64,000 nt of DNA. Origin: Clostridium kluyveri DSM 555. Its GTDB lineage: Bacteria; Bacillota; Clostridia; Clostridiales; Clostridiaceae. The notes below the pieces were generated by a model, which saw nothing but the letters and a program-made list of their open reading frames with translations, was not told where the DNA came from and made no database searches. A program made the position numbers and the translations under genes. This document shows positions 18,970-28,250 of this stretch, one piece after another. Within the stretch, counting starts at the first letter, position 1. Each line of letters starts with the position of its first letter. The stretch spans positions 3,658,001-3,722,000 of the forward strand of contig NC_009706.1 of assembly GCF_000016505.1 (NCBI RefSeq), read 5' to 3'.

Positions 18970-19965
18970 ATGAATTTAAAAAATTGTAGAGAAAATTATT
19001 TTGATAATTTAAAATTATTATTAATTACTCTGGTAGTAATTGGACATACCATAGAACCACTAATAAATTCACATCCAAACATTAAATTATTATATGTAGT
19101 TATATACTCTTTCCATATGCCTTTATTTGTTTTTATTTCAGGATATTTTTCAAAGGATATTAACAACGAAGAAAAATTATTTTCTAAAATCACCAATATT
19201 TTTGTACCTTATGTTATTTTTCAATTATTATATTCTCTATTTAATATTTACGTTTTAAAAGCAGAAAATTTTAAAATCACTTTAGTTTATCCTTATTGGA
19301 TTACATGGTATCTTCTTTCTCTATTTATATGGAATCTTATATTACCTTATTTTTGTAAGGTTAAATATTCTATTATAATTTCACTTCTTATTTCTATATT
19401 ATGTGGATATGATACTAACATTGGATATTATCTAAGTTTATCAAGAACTATAACATTTTTCCCTTATTTCTTAATGGGATACTTTACTGAAAAACATCAT
19501 ATAACTATCATTAGACAGTATATTGCAAAAAAATATGCAGTTTTAACTTTACTGGCTATTTTCCCACTGTTATATTTAATAAATAATAAAATTAATTATA
19601 AATGGTTCTATGGAAGTCTCTCCTATTCACAATTAAATAGCTCTGTATATCCAAATTATATTATTGATATAACTTTATATATATTAGCTATAATTATATC
19701 CATTTGTATATTAACGCTAGTTCCAAATAAAAAATTCTTTTTTACTCATTTAGGTTCTAGAAGTATGACCGTATATGTATTTCACGGCTTTATTATAAAA
19801 TTATTGCTTAAATATAACTTTTTTGATTACATAGAATCTTTCAGGACAGAGATATTTATTATTATACTTTCATTTCTTATTGTTATAATTCTCTCTTCCA
19901 AGTATATCAATAAGATTGCCAAAGTAATAATTTATCCAAAAATATTAAAGCAAGCCACAAGATAG
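18970..19965 (+). CDS. Acyltransferase 3 family membrane protein
   Basis: 331 residues from the ATG at 18970 (GGGG six bases ahead). About ten hydrophobic helices; begins 'RENYFDNLKLLLITLVVIGH', the family hallmark with the conserved His. 'SFHMPLFVFISGYF' follows, and 'YVFHGFIIKLLLKY' lies near the end. It resembles NolL/OatA-type O-acetyltransferases that modify surface polysaccharide or cell-wall sugars. The frame is open upstream to 18859, but those residues come from repeat C. A small surface-polysaccharide set (glf, GT2) is close by. Confidence 0.88.
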   Translation: MNLKNCRENYFDNLKLLLITLVVIGHTIEPLINSHPNIKLLYVVIYSFHMPLFVFISGYFSKDINNEEKLFSKITNIFVPYVIFQLLYSLFNIYVLKAENFKITLVYPYWITWYLLSLFIWNLILPYFCKVKYSIIISLLISILCGYDTNIGYYLSLSRTITFFPYFLMGYFTEKHHITIIRQYIAKKYAVLTLLAIFPLLYLINNKINYKWFYGSLSYSQLNSSVYPNYIIDITLYILAIIISICILTLVPNKKFFFTHLGSRSMTVYVFHGFIIKLLLKYNFFDYIESFRTEIFIIILSFLIVIILSSKYINKIAKVIIYPKILKQATR

Positions 19966-19971
19966 TATTAA

Positions 19972-20013
19972 GTAACTTATACGCCTAATTAAATAATTAA
20001 GTGTATAAGTTAC
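19972..20013 (+). terminator. Long hairpin after the acyltransferase
   Basis: GTAACTTATAC ... GTATAAGTTAC with an inner TAATTA/TAATTA pairing. It begins 7 bases past the stop. There is no clear T-run. Confidence 0.6.
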
Positions 20014-20121
20014 TACAGCAGTTTTTTAAAATACCACTATTATCATACTTGTAGATTAATTTACTAGCTCACAATTTTAAGAATATTTTCAATTCTAAAT
20101 ATATGAGTAGGGATTTTTGAT

Positions 20122-20316
20122 TTATCTTCGATTTTGCAATAAATCCACCGTTCCCAAAACAATATGAGCCAACCCAAATCCCAAAGCAGCTGTTTCTATC
20201 ATAGGAACAATATCATTTTTATGCATTCTTCTATTTTTCAAATCCGATGCTCTTAATGCAACTGAACCTGCAGTAACTGCAGTACCTAACGCCGTTGTAA
20301 TTAATCCATTTCTCAT
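20122..20316 (-). CDS. Small conserved clostridial-type hypothetical protein
   Basis: 64 residues from the ATG at 20316 (AGGTGATG upstream; the longer start at 20349 lacks a site). Two stretches of small hydrophobic residues ('LITTALGTAVTAGSVALRAS', 'MIETAALGFGLAHIVLGTV') separated by a basic segment suggest a two-helix membrane protein. I do not recognise a named family. It precedes a SASP gene but is separated from it by a terminator. Confidence 0.6.
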   Translation of the reverse strand: MRNGLITTALGTAVTAGSVALRASDLKNRRMHKNDIVPMIETAALGFGLAHIVLGTVDLLQNRR

Positions 20317-20437
20317 ATTATCATCACCTATATTATTTTTTGTGTACATCTGTTCTTATTTTAACCAATTATTAAATTTGTACTTAGATAATACAAATTT
20401 AAATCTTAAACATTCTAATCCGTTGTAAATTTGAAAT

Positions 20438-20469
20438 AAAGCCCGTATTCCTATTAAGGTACAGGCTTT
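20438..20469 (-). terminator. Terminator after the SASP gene
   Basis: AAAGCC(T/C)GTA(C)C ... GGAATACGGGCTTT hairpin on the minus strand, followed by TTATTTC, 10 bases past the stop. Confidence 0.7.
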
Positions 20470-20478
20470 TATTAAATA

Positions 20479-20676
20479 TTACTTTAAACCTTGTTCGTAA
20501 GCTTCAACCATTTTTTTAACCATATTTCCACCTATAGAACCAGCTTCCCTGGAAGTAAGATCTCCATTATAGCCATTTTTTAAATTTACTCCCACTTCTC
20601 TAGCTGATTCCATTTTAAATTGATTTAAAGCTTCTCTAGCTTCTGGTACTACTAATTTATTACTGTTATATGCCAT
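20479..20676 (-). CDS. Small acid-soluble spore protein, alpha/beta type
   Basis: 65 residues starting at 20676 (AAAGGAG upstream). It contains both family signatures: 'MESAREVGVNLKNGYNGDLT' includes the Glu-Val germination-protease site, and 'SREAGSIGGNMVKKMVEAYE' forms the second helix. It binds and protects spore DNA and is degraded during germination. Expected to be made in the forespore under sigma-G. Confidence 0.97.
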   Translation of the reverse strand: MAYNSNKLVVPEAREALNQFKMESAREVGVNLKNGYNGDLTSREAGSIGGNMVKKMVEAYEQGLK

Positions 20677-20923
20677 AATAAACACTCCTTTTATAGTGAT
20701 TTTTACTGCTTATACTTAAAGTTTGTACATTTCTATAAAAAATACTCTAGGCAATTGAATGGATATTTAGATATATGTGTAAATATGTTATGCATAGTCA
20801 TTAAGAACTTTTGAAAAATTTAATTATAAAAAATAAAGTGAAAAGTTCTTTATAAAAAAAGATAGCCATTGCACTAAAAATATAGTATCCTTTTAGTTGT
20901 CAAATCAAAAAGGAGGATTGGCA

Positions 20924-22045
20924 ATGTATGACTATTTAATTGTTGGATCTGGTTTATTTGGATCAATATTTGCATATGAGGCTAATAAAAGAGGTAAAAA
21001 ATGTCTCGTGATAGATAAACGTTCTCATATTGGGGGTAATATATATACAGTACAAATAGAGGGAATTCAAGTACATCAGTATGGTGCACATATTTTCCAC
21101 ACAAATAGCAGGAAAGTGTGGGAATACATGAATCAGTTTGCTGAATTTAACAGATACACCAACTCCCCTATTGCTAGATATAAGTCTGAACTCTATAACA
21201 TGCCCTTTAATATGAATACATTTAATAAAATTTGGGGAGTAATTACCCCATCAGAGGCAAAAGCTAAAATTCAACAACAAATCAAGGAAGCTGGTATTAT
21301 TGAACCGAAAAACCTTGAAGAACAGGCAATAAGTTTGGTTGGTAGAGATATCTACGAGAAATTAGTGAAAGGCTATACAGAGAAACAATGGGGACGCAGG
21401 GCAACAGAATTGCCAAATTTTATTATAAAAAGGCTGCCAGTCCGTTTTACCTACGATAACAACTATTTTAATGATAGATATCAGGGAATACCCATTGGAG
21501 GTTATACACAGATCATTGAAAAAATGCTGGAAGGCATCCAGATTCGCCTTGAAACTGATTTTTTTACACAACGTGATAAACTGACATCTCTTGCAGATAA
21601 AATTGTTTTCACCGGAATGATTGATGAATATTACAACCATTGTTATGGAAAGCTTGAATATCGTTCTCTTCGTTTTGAAACAGAAATTTTAGATTGTGAG
21701 AATTATCAAGGTAATGCAGTTGTTAACTTTACAGAATATGATGTTCCATATACCCGAATAATCGAACACAAGCATTTTGAATTTGGTTGTCAAAGTGGAA
21801 ATTCTAATCCTAAGACAGTAATCACAAGGGAATATCCCACCATATGGCATCATGGTGATGCTCCGTATTACCCAATGAATGATGATAGAAATAACAAATT
21901 ATACGCAAAGTACAAAGCATTGGCAACTGCAGAAAATAAAATTATATTTGGAGGACGTCTTGGGATGTATAAATATTTTGATATGCAAAATATTGTAGCA
22001 GAGGCTTTGATGTGCGTAAAAAATGAAATGTCTAAAAATATATAG
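20924..22045 (+). CDS. glf: UDP-galactopyranose mutase
   Basis: 373 residues from the ATG at 20924, with AAGGAGG nine bases ahead. FAD-binding 'LIVGSGLFGSIFAYEANKRG' opens the protein; 'RSHIGGNIYT', 'GAHIFHTN', 'YTEKQWGR' and 'GGRLGMYKYFDM' are the standard mutase motifs. It converts UDP-galactopyranose to UDP-galactofuranose for surface glycans. Base composition is slightly richer in GC than its neighbours, which fits transfer with a polysaccharide locus. Glycosyltransferase and PAP2 genes lie just downstream on the other strand. Confidence 0.96.
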   Translation: MYDYLIVGSGLFGSIFAYEANKRGKKCLVIDKRSHIGGNIYTVQIEGIQVHQYGAHIFHTNSRKVWEYMNQFAEFNRYTNSPIARYKSELYNMPFNMNTFNKIWGVITPSEAKAKIQQQIKEAGIIEPKNLEEQAISLVGRDIYEKLVKGYTEKQWGRRATELPNFIIKRLPVRFTYDNNYFNDRYQGIPIGGYTQIIEKMLEGIQIRLETDFFTQRDKLTSLADKIVFTGMIDEYYNHCYGKLEYRSLRFETEILDCENYQGNAVVNFTEYDVPYTRIIEHKHFEFGCQSGNSNPKTVITREYPTIWHHGDAPYYPMNDDRNNKLYAKYKALATAENKIIFGGRLGMYKYFDMQNIVAEALMCVKNEMSKNI

Positions 22046-22047
22046 TA

Positions 22048-22088
22048 AGATGCATTGAAAGTTTAACCATAAAACCTTCGATGCATCT
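22048..22088 (+). terminator. Hairpin after glf
   Basis: AGATGCAT ... ATGCATCT stem with GAAAG/CTTC inside, directly after the stop. It may end both convergent transcripts. Confidence 0.5.
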
Positions 22089-22124
22089 CCACAAACAATA
22101 CTTATTAACAATATAAAGTCCCTA

Positions 22125-23141
22125 TTAGTTAAATCCAAATATCCTTCTTGATAATGAATAAGCTAATAATATAATATTCTTTCCTACTAAGCCTTTAATC
22201 TGCACAAATAATCCCAAAAAGGATTTATTTATTTCTCTATACAAATCCCTATTTTTAGAATTTAGATAATACCAAAGTTCCTTTTTTTTATTTAAACTTT
22301 TTTCTGTATTATCTTTTAATAATAACACTGTACTAACTGTCATCATCATTACTAAATACTTAATCATATATTTGCGTAACTTTTTACATTCTATAATCAT
22401 TGGATTATAACAGTCAATAATTATTTTTGTTACCTTAATCTGTTGATCAATACGCTTAATCATTATTTTTTCATTAACTGATTGATCTTCTCTTCCAATA
22501 AAATATCTGTAAAGATCTACATTTATATAATACATTGTTTTTACATAAGGCAGTGGTTTATATACAAAAATATTGTCCACATAAAATGTATGTTTTGGAA
22601 GCTGTAAATTACATTTTTTAAGAATCTCTGTAAGATAAATAACTGAGTGCATTAATATATTTTGACTGTTTTTAAGATGTCCTAAGTCATCCCATGTAAA
22701 TATTTTTTCTTCCGGCATTGCACCTTTATAATTAATACTTTTTGATTTATGCATATTTATATTCTCATACACATAATTTACAATAAGCATGTCCAATGTT
22801 TTGGAATTATTAATCATATTTTTTAATATATCAAGTACTTTTTTTAAGCTATTTTTATCAAACCAATCATCACTATCTAAAACTTTAAAATATATGCCCT
22901 TTGAATATTTAAGCCCTGTGTTTATTGCATCACCATGACCACCATTCTCTTTATGTATTGTATGTATTATGTTAGGATATTTCTTCTCATATTCATCAGC
23001 AATTATTGAAGTATTATCACTAGAGCCATCATCTACAATCAAAATTTCCAAATTCTCGTCTCCAATTAGCAACGATTCTATTGCTCTATCCATATAAGCT
23101 GCTGAATTGTAACAGGGTATTACTACAGTAAGAACTTTCAT
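22125..23141 (-). CDS. Glycosyltransferase family 2
   Basis: 338 residues. GT-A fold N-terminus 'VVIPCYNSAAYMDRAIESLL', 'LIVDDGSSDNTSIIADEYE', and the metal-binding 'DSDDWF' at about 93. The C-terminal 120 residues are helical and basic. It probably transfers a sugar from a nucleotide donor onto a surface glycan or a lipid. It is preceded without a gap by the PAP2 protein (one base between) and forms a two-gene operon with it. Confidence 0.92.
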   Translation of the reverse strand: MKVLTVVIPCYNSAAYMDRAIESLLIGDENLEILIVDDGSSDNTSIIADEYEKKYPNIIHTIHKENGGHGDAINTGLKYSKGIYFKVLDSDDWFDKNSLKKVLDILKNMINNSKTLDMLIVNYVYENINMHKSKSINYKGAMPEEKIFTWDDLGHLKNSQNILMHSVIYLTEILKKCNLQLPKHTFYVDNIFVYKPLPYVKTMYYINVDLYRYFIGREDQSVNEKIMIKRIDQQIKVTKIIIDCYNPMIIECKKLRKYMIKYLVMMMTVSTVLLLKDNTEKSLNKKKELWYYLNSKNRDLYREINKSFLGLFVQIKGLVGKNIILLAYSLSRRIFGFN

Positions 23142-23801
23142 TTATACCTCCTGATTAATAAGCTTAAATGTTTTATAAAGTTGTAAATGTAAAGATAGCC
23201 TCCATGTTAATTCAGCCAACATAACTCCCCCTAAAACATCAATTATAACATGCTGTTTTGTTGTTAATGTTGAAATACATATCATTATAGCCATAAATAA
23301 AGAAAAACATCGATACCAAGCAGGAATAACCTTACAATTTCTTAACCCAACAAAACAATACCAACTAACCAGACAATGAATTGACGGGAAAAGATTATCT
23401 GCTGCATCTATACTATATAAAAATTTAAGCATGTCCGAAAAAATATCCGGCGTGATAATATTAGGTCTTATATTAGTTGTAGGAAAATTTATATATATAA
23501 TGCCACATATTAATTTTCCTAATAAATCTGCCGTTAAAAAACGATAGCAGTGTTCTTTATTTATGTTACTAATTAATATATAATTAACAATCCAAAAAAG
23601 ATAACCTCCAAAGTAAATCAATACAAATATTGGAATCACTGGAATTCTGTCATCACAGTATGAGGTTAAATTATGAAAAACTCTATGTTTATAAAACAAT
23701 CGCGCTCCTAAATATATAGCAAAATTAAAAAATACACATACAATTAAAGGTTTAATAGAATACTTTGGTATATAGTTATATATTCGTTTTATTATTTTCA
23801 T
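23142..23801 (-). CDS. PAP2-superfamily membrane phosphatase/transferase
   Basis: 219 residues, about six membrane helices. The acid-phosphatase motifs are 'FPSIHCLVSWYCF' (about 142) and 'STLTTKQHVIIDVLGG' (about 178), with the catalytic histidines. It probably dephosphorylates a lipid phosphate such as undecaprenyl pyrophosphate, or acts as a phosphodiester synthase. Co-transcribed with the GT2 gene, suggesting lipid-linked glycan work at the membrane. Confidence 0.88.
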   Translation of the reverse strand: MKIIKRIYNYIPKYSIKPLIVCVFFNFAIYLGARLFYKHRVFHNLTSYCDDRIPVIPIFVLIYFGGYLFWIVNYILISNINKEHCYRFLTADLLGKLICGIIYINFPTTNIRPNIITPDIFSDMLKFLYSIDAADNLFPSIHCLVSWYCFVGLRNCKVIPAWYRCFSLFMAIMICISTLTTKQHVIIDVLGGVMLAELTWRLSLHLQLYKTFKLINQEV

Positions 23802-24294
23802 CTTTTTCCCCTAAGTTATTTTAAGTATAATATTTTAAGTGATATCAAGTCAATATATTAGTGTTGTTTTATAAAAAATTCTGCCTATCATTACTTATCT
23901 TTGACTAAATAAATGTTAAAATGCTTTTCCCGCTCTTATATATTATGAATTTATAACATATTACAACTATTTATAATATATGAATTTGATGCGAATTTTT
24001 TATTATTTTTCTTATGTCTTCCATTCTCATCACTTTACTTTTCCATTCAAATACATGCCCACAAAAAGAAATGGTCTCGCACCCATCTCTTTCTATTCCA
24101 AAATAAACTTTTGTTTTTCAATTTGACAGCCCACTTAACCCCAGGCTAGAAGTGCATCTTAAGGGGGAATTTGTATAAATTATTATCGTTACCCTCTTAT
24201 ATTGTAATTATAACTATTATGGTGCATGTTAGCAATATTTTAGTTCTGCTTTAATTGCTAAATGATTTTTCACATGAAAATATACTTTATAAAA
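23802..24294. other. Intergenic stretch, about 490 bases
   Basis: AT-rich. On the minus strand about 23965-24110 is open and reads 'GIERDGCETISFCGHVFEWK', a protein-like piece without a start; I cannot assign it. No RNA motif recognised. Confidence 0.4.
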
Positions 24295-24645
24295 TTAATC
24301 ATATAGTTTTAAATTTTCACCTTGACTACTAATCCACAATTGTAAAAGTTCCTCTAAGTCATCTTTATCTTGTTTATTTGTGGCATCCTCATCTATTTTA
24401 AGCTTTTCTACAACATCAAATTTAAACGGCTCTTGTCCATAAATATTCCAATCCTTTTGAAGCTGTTTTGACTTAAATCTTCCAAGTTCTAATTGAAATT
24501 TAATTCCTTCAAAAGGTTTATATAAATTATTAGATATATCTACAAAACAATATCCTGTAATTGTATTATATATTCTAATTATACCCATCTCTATTTCTCT
24601 TTGCTTATACTCTTTAATAATTTGTTTTTTACTCGTACCATCCAT
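24295..24645 (-). CDS. GIY-YIG nuclease-like protein (degenerate active site)
   Basis: 116 residues. 'MGIIRIYNTITGYCFVDISN' aligns with the GIY-YIG core (GIYxIxN ... YIGxS), followed by 'KFQLELGRFKSKQLQKDWNI' and 'EPFKFDVVEKL', typical of short clostridial members. The second motif YIG is changed to CFVD, so cleavage activity is doubtful. The family often accompanies mobile DNA. No clear partner nearby. Confidence 0.7.
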   Translation of the reverse strand: MDGTSKKQIIKEYKQREIEMGIIRIYNTITGYCFVDISNNLYKPFEGIKFQLELGRFKSKQLQKDWNIYGQEPFKFDVVEKLKIDEDATNKQDKDDLEELLQLWISSQGENLKLYD

Positions 24646-24705
24646 TATGTTTACCTTACAATTCTTATAATATTATTACTTACATCTAAAAATCCATGTA
24701 TAATT

Positions 24706-24939
24706 TTAATTATCATTCATCATCATTTCGATTTCTCTTACAAAAGCACTTGTCTTTATATTTAAGTTTTCACAAATTTTAAAAATAACATTCAAAGTTG
24801 GCTTCCTCTTTTCTCTTTCCAGTAAGCTTATGTAAGTTCTGTCAAGTTCACATCTATAAGCCAGTTCTTCCTGTGACAATCCACATTTCAATCTATTGTT
24901 TTTTAAAATTATAGCAAGAGCTTTTTCTAACGTCATAAA
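24706..24939 (-). CDS. XRE-family transcriptional regulator (Cro/CI type)
   Basis: 77 residues from the ATG at 24939 (GAGGTG ahead), almost entirely a helix-turn-helix: 'NNRLKCGLSQEELAYRCELD' and 'RTYISLLEREKRKPTLNVIF'. It is the size of small stand-alone phage or mobile-element repressors. No adjacent target gene is obvious. Confidence 0.88.
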   Translation of the reverse strand, partial: FMTLEKALAIILKNNRLKCGLSQEELAYRCELDRTYISLLEREKRKPTLNVIFKICENLNIKTSAFVREIEMMMNDN

Positions 24940-25082
24940 TTTCACCTCTTGCATATAATTTTCAAAGAATTTTTATAAACATTCTACGGACTATAGTCTT
25001 CAAAGAAGATATTTATGTTATAATTAAATGAAGACTTAAAGAACTAAATGTAGTACAAATTAGTATACAAATGGGAGGTAAT

Positions 25083-25208
25083 ATGCTTAAAGAAAAGATG
25101 GAGGAATTAAGAGAGAAACTATATTTTCTAATTACAGAAAAGGCTGAGTATAGTCAAATATTAAAGGTAAGTCAGAAATTAGATAATTGCATATATGTAC
25201 ACAAATGA
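25083..25208 (+). CDS. Spo0E-like aspartyl-phosphatase family protein
   Basis: 41 residues preceded by GGGAGGT. 'MEELREKLYFLITEK' then 'ILKVSQKLDNCI' match the Spo0E family, whose SQxLD signature is intact. Such proteins dephosphorylate Spo0A~P and delay sporulation. A 5'-truncated second copy of the same sequence lies at 45396-45538. Confidence 0.8.
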   Translation: MLKEKMEELREKLYFLITEKAEYSQILKVSQKLDNCIYVHK

Positions 25209-25770
25209 GTATGGAAGATCCTATTTTTTCCCATACAAAAAATTGAATCATAATGGACAAGAAAAAGGGATTTAAACTATTGAAAGCTGTTGCCTATTGA
25301 TATTACTGGATTTAAGCAATATTAAAAACAAAATTACTACAGTTAATACTACATCACCAATAACCTTTAATGCATATTATTGTTGAATGGTTATCTTTTT
25401 CTTTAATCTTCCCTTAAACAAGCTATTTTTTGAACGTAGTAAAAAATACTAACTTGTTTAAGGTTTTCTTACAATTGAAAAAATCCGTTTATACACTTCC
25501 TAGGTTTTTGGGGAGAGTACTTATTTAAATTAAAAGTGCTGGCCAATCTTCTTGTCTGAACGAGGGCAGAGTTAAATCTTGGCCAGTGTCTCATAAATTC
25601 AAACTTATTCATTTTTGTACTATGACTTGAGATATTTCATAATTGTATCGTAATATATTGTTTTAAGCCTATTATAATAAAAATATCTACTTTTCTGTTA
25701 AAATCTTAATAACCGTTTCAGTTACTTTATTCATTTTTTCGCCAGCTGTAAATTTTTTATTAATTAACTA
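25209..25770. other. Intergenic stretch between Spo0E-like gene and XRE relic
   Basis: About 560 bases. Contains an inverted repeat (25412-25463). A minus-strand open piece (about 25490-25620) reads 'MRHWPRFNSALVQTRRLAST' but has no credible start or family. Probably decayed mobile DNA. Confidence 0.4.
25412..25463. repeat. Inverted repeat with 11-bp perfect arms
   Basis: CCTTAAACAAG and CTTGTTTAAGG flank an inner TTTTTT/AAAAAA pairing. It could be an orphan terminator or the end of a lost element. Confidence 0.6.
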
Positions 25771-26013
25771 CATGCTGAAAATAAAGACAAAAATTTAATT
25801 GGTAGCAGAGTAAAATATGGAAGACTTAAAAATAAACCTAAAGTAACTCAAAATGATTTACTTGCCAGACTTGCCGTAAGATACATAGAATTTGAAAAAA
25901 CAACAATATCCAAAATTGAATCTAAAACAAGACCAGTTACAGATAAAGAACTTGTTGCTATTGCCGATGCATTAAATGTAAGTATATTATGGCTTCTTGG
26001 AAAAGAGTACTAA
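25771..26013 (+). pseudogene. XRE regulator relic (second copy of the gene at 48018)
   Basis: 80 codons nearly identical to the intact gene at 48018-48263 ('DKNLIGSRVKYGRLKNKPKV', 'TTISKIESKTRPVTDKELVA'). The start is lost: a TAA lies at 25765 where ATG would be expected, and the intact copy's ATG AGA is TAA CTA here. Several missense changes are visible (for example R to Y, L to F). The similarity continues past the stop to about 26190. Confidence 0.85.
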
Positions 26014-26190
26014 TATTATCTTTTTAATGTATTTCATATATATTCTCTATCTTAAACATAACTAACTTTATTTATAATTAAAATTTAACAGCAAAATAAA
26101 TCAATAAGTGTTACAATTTTACCTAATCAAATCAGTCCAGACTTATAGTAAAATTATAGGATTTATATTAGATAATACTATTAAAGTAAG
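25771..26190 (+). repeat. Left copy of a duplicated block (matches 48023-48440)
   Basis: The XRE sequence and about 180 bases after it are repeated at 48023-48440, including ACCTAATCAAATCAGTC and its surroundings. The copies have drifted, mostly outside the coding part. Confidence 0.8.
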
Positions 26191-26364
26191 TACAATACAA
26201 TGGTATTATCTAAAAGGGATAATACCACATAGCCATCAAGCTAATAATAAATATAAAAAACTCTTGCTCATTTACGAAAAATAGTATAATAACAAGACTT
26301 TTAGGTAGTATAAAGCATATAGATTCAAATATACTTACTTATGTGGGATTCTCATTTTAAAAGA
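26014..26364. other. Intergenic stretch after XRE relic
   Basis: About 350 bases. The first part is the tail of the duplicated block; the rest leads into the transposase relic. No gene seen. Confidence 0.5.
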
Positions 26365-26960
26365 ATGAGAATAGCAGATTCTACAGCGTTTCAAGTTCCG
26401 GAAATATATAAAAGTATATATCCAGGTTCTGGAGGAAGTTCACAGCCTTCCGCCATAAAAATACAGCTTGAATATGAATTAAAGTCGGGAAACTTTATGC
26501 ACATAGATGTAGGTCCATGAAGTGGAAATGATAATACTTTTGGAAGCAAAATGAAGGATACATTTACAGCAGGAGACCTTTCATTAAGGGATTTAGGGTA
26601 TTTTAATTTCAAGGATTTTGAGGATATGGAGAATAAAAAATCTTTCTATGTTTCAAGGCTTAAACCTAATATAGCTGTTTATATAAAAAATGAGAATGTA
26701 GAGTATCTAAAAAATGGACAGCCAAGGAAATCAACTATTTATAAAAGGGTGTTTCTAAAAGGTGTCGCAAATAAAATACAGGAAGGTGAAATTAAAGAAA
26801 TATCAGACGCATTTGTTGGAAGAACTGAAAAGAGTAAAGTAAGGCTGGTAGTCTGTAAACTTACTAAAGATCAATTTGAGCAAAGGAGGAAAAAATCTTT
26901 AAAAATGCTAAAAAGAAAGGTATTAAAAAAAGTGATACTACAATCAGTTTAATGGGAATA
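26365..26960 (+). pseudogene. IS4-family transposase relic
   Basis: Reads 'MRIADSTAFQVPEIYKSIYP' (first Asp of the DDE triad), meets TGA at 26518, and resumes in the same frame with 'AGDLSLRDLGYFNFKDFEDM' (second Asp block). A frameshift in the A-rich run at about 26890-26900 moves to 'KNAKKKGIKKSDTTISLMGI'. The sequence then breaks off and another relic starts. The C-terminal Glu region is missing. Three defects make it inactive. Confidence 0.88.
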
Positions 26961-27163
26961 ACAGCATGTTATTTGCAACAGGAAGATTATGCTTTGAATT
27001 TGTAGTCACTTTATATTTCCTTGACACTTTAGAGCATATACCATGTGCCTTTATCAATCTCGCTACACGCCCTTTACTAGCTTTTTGATCATCAGGTAGC
27101 TTTTTATTATAGCCCCATCATATGTAAATCCTTGTTTATGATATTCTGATGCCTTTGTCATAT
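26960..27163 (-). pseudogene. IS3-family orfB relic
   Basis: Minus strand: 'KASKGRVARLIKAHGICSKV' followed by 'SRKYKVTTNSKHNLPVANNM', the conserved region before the integrase core of IS3/IS150 transposases. The reading frame is broken upstream, where 'MTKASEYHKQG' is in another frame, and it ends at the junction with the IS4 relic. Confidence 0.75.
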
Positions 27164-27368
27164 TAACAGCTCCTTTTTATATTATTATTATTTTTCAATA
27201 ATCTCATATATCGTTATATTCTTATATCAAGATATAACGATATATGTGTCAATAGTTTTTTTTATTTTGCATTAAAATATTAAATCCCTCATATTTATCC
27301 TTTTTGCTAAAATACAACTTTTTCATTATACTTTAAATATTAATCTATAACGTTCAGTTATAATCCTA

Positions 27369-28022
27369 TTATAAATTGATTTTATCATATCCTATTGCTT
27401 TTTTAGGACATATTATAACACACTTGCCACACTGTATACAATCAGGATGACTTAATAAATCATTTTTGTACTCATAAGGAACTATTCCCAATGAACACTT
27501 TTTCTCACATAATTTACAGGATACACAGTTGGATGATACTTGTAATACTTTTTTATTTTTTCTAAGCTTTGATATAAAAGATGATATAGTTCCCATAGGA
27601 CAAAAATGACACCAAGTTCTATGGTTATAAACTAAAGATAAAAATATTCCTATTATAGTAGTTACAACAATTATCCTATAAAAAACCACACCAATACTAT
27701 AAAGATTCCCCCAATTTCTCTTAACTCCCAGTATAAACATTGACAGCATGAATATTATTAGTAGGATTCTAAAATAATTAGATTTTAAAAATTTAGGCAC
27801 TTTTCTTTTGCCACTAAATTTAGAAACTACATTATCATAAAAGTTTCCTCGTGGGCACAGATTTCCACACCAAAATCTCCCCCTAAATATAGATACAATT
27901 ATAGGAGCTACCATACAAACAATTGCTACTATTGCAAATCTCAAATCAATGAAACCTAATAATATAAAAGCTATTAGTAATATAAAAGAATACTTTTTCC
28001 AAAAATTTAGAAACATATACAA
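27369..28022 (-). CDS. 4Fe-4S binding membrane protein, NapH-like
   Basis: 217 residues with four to five membrane helices, two CxxxCP-type motifs ('FWCGNLCPRGNFYD' at about 50 and 'WCHFCPMG' at about 137), then two [4Fe-4S] ferredoxin motifs at the C-terminus ('CVSCKLCEKKCSLG', 'CIQCGKCVIICPKKA'). The family moves electrons between the membrane and cytoplasmic partners. A truncated N-terminus of a related protein lies at 33612. It stands upstream of no obvious partner but next to the permease operon. Confidence 0.9.
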   Translation of the reverse strand: MYMFLNFWKKYSFILLIAFILLGFIDLRFAIVAIVCMVAPIIVSIFRGRFWCGNLCPRGNFYDNVVSKFSGKRKVPKFLKSNYFRILLIIFMLSMFILGVKRNWGNLYSIGVVFYRIIVVTTIIGIFLSLVYNHRTWCHFCPMGTISSFISKLRKNKKVLQVSSNCVSCKLCEKKCSLGIVPYEYKNDLLSHPDCIQCGKCVIICPKKAIGYDKINL

Positions 28023-28250
28023 TAAACTCCCCTCAAATTAATTATTTAATATTTGAATTACTTAATATGATTATATCACAATATCTTAATATTACAATAT
28101 ATAAATATATATTGTAGCATATGCTTATTATTTATATTTACTCGCAGTAAAATTATTTACGATTGTACCTTTAAAGACCAAGAAAAAAATCAAACTGCAA
28201 TATTGTTTTATGTTGCTAAGGCTACGTATAAGATAGCCCTGGTAAAACTA

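Noticed and set aside
26950-27005. Plus-strand continuation 'MGITACYLQQEDYAL' as part of the IS4 relic
   Set aside because: The same bases read 'KHNLPVANNM' on the minus strand, a clear IS3 motif, so only the first residues are likely IS4.
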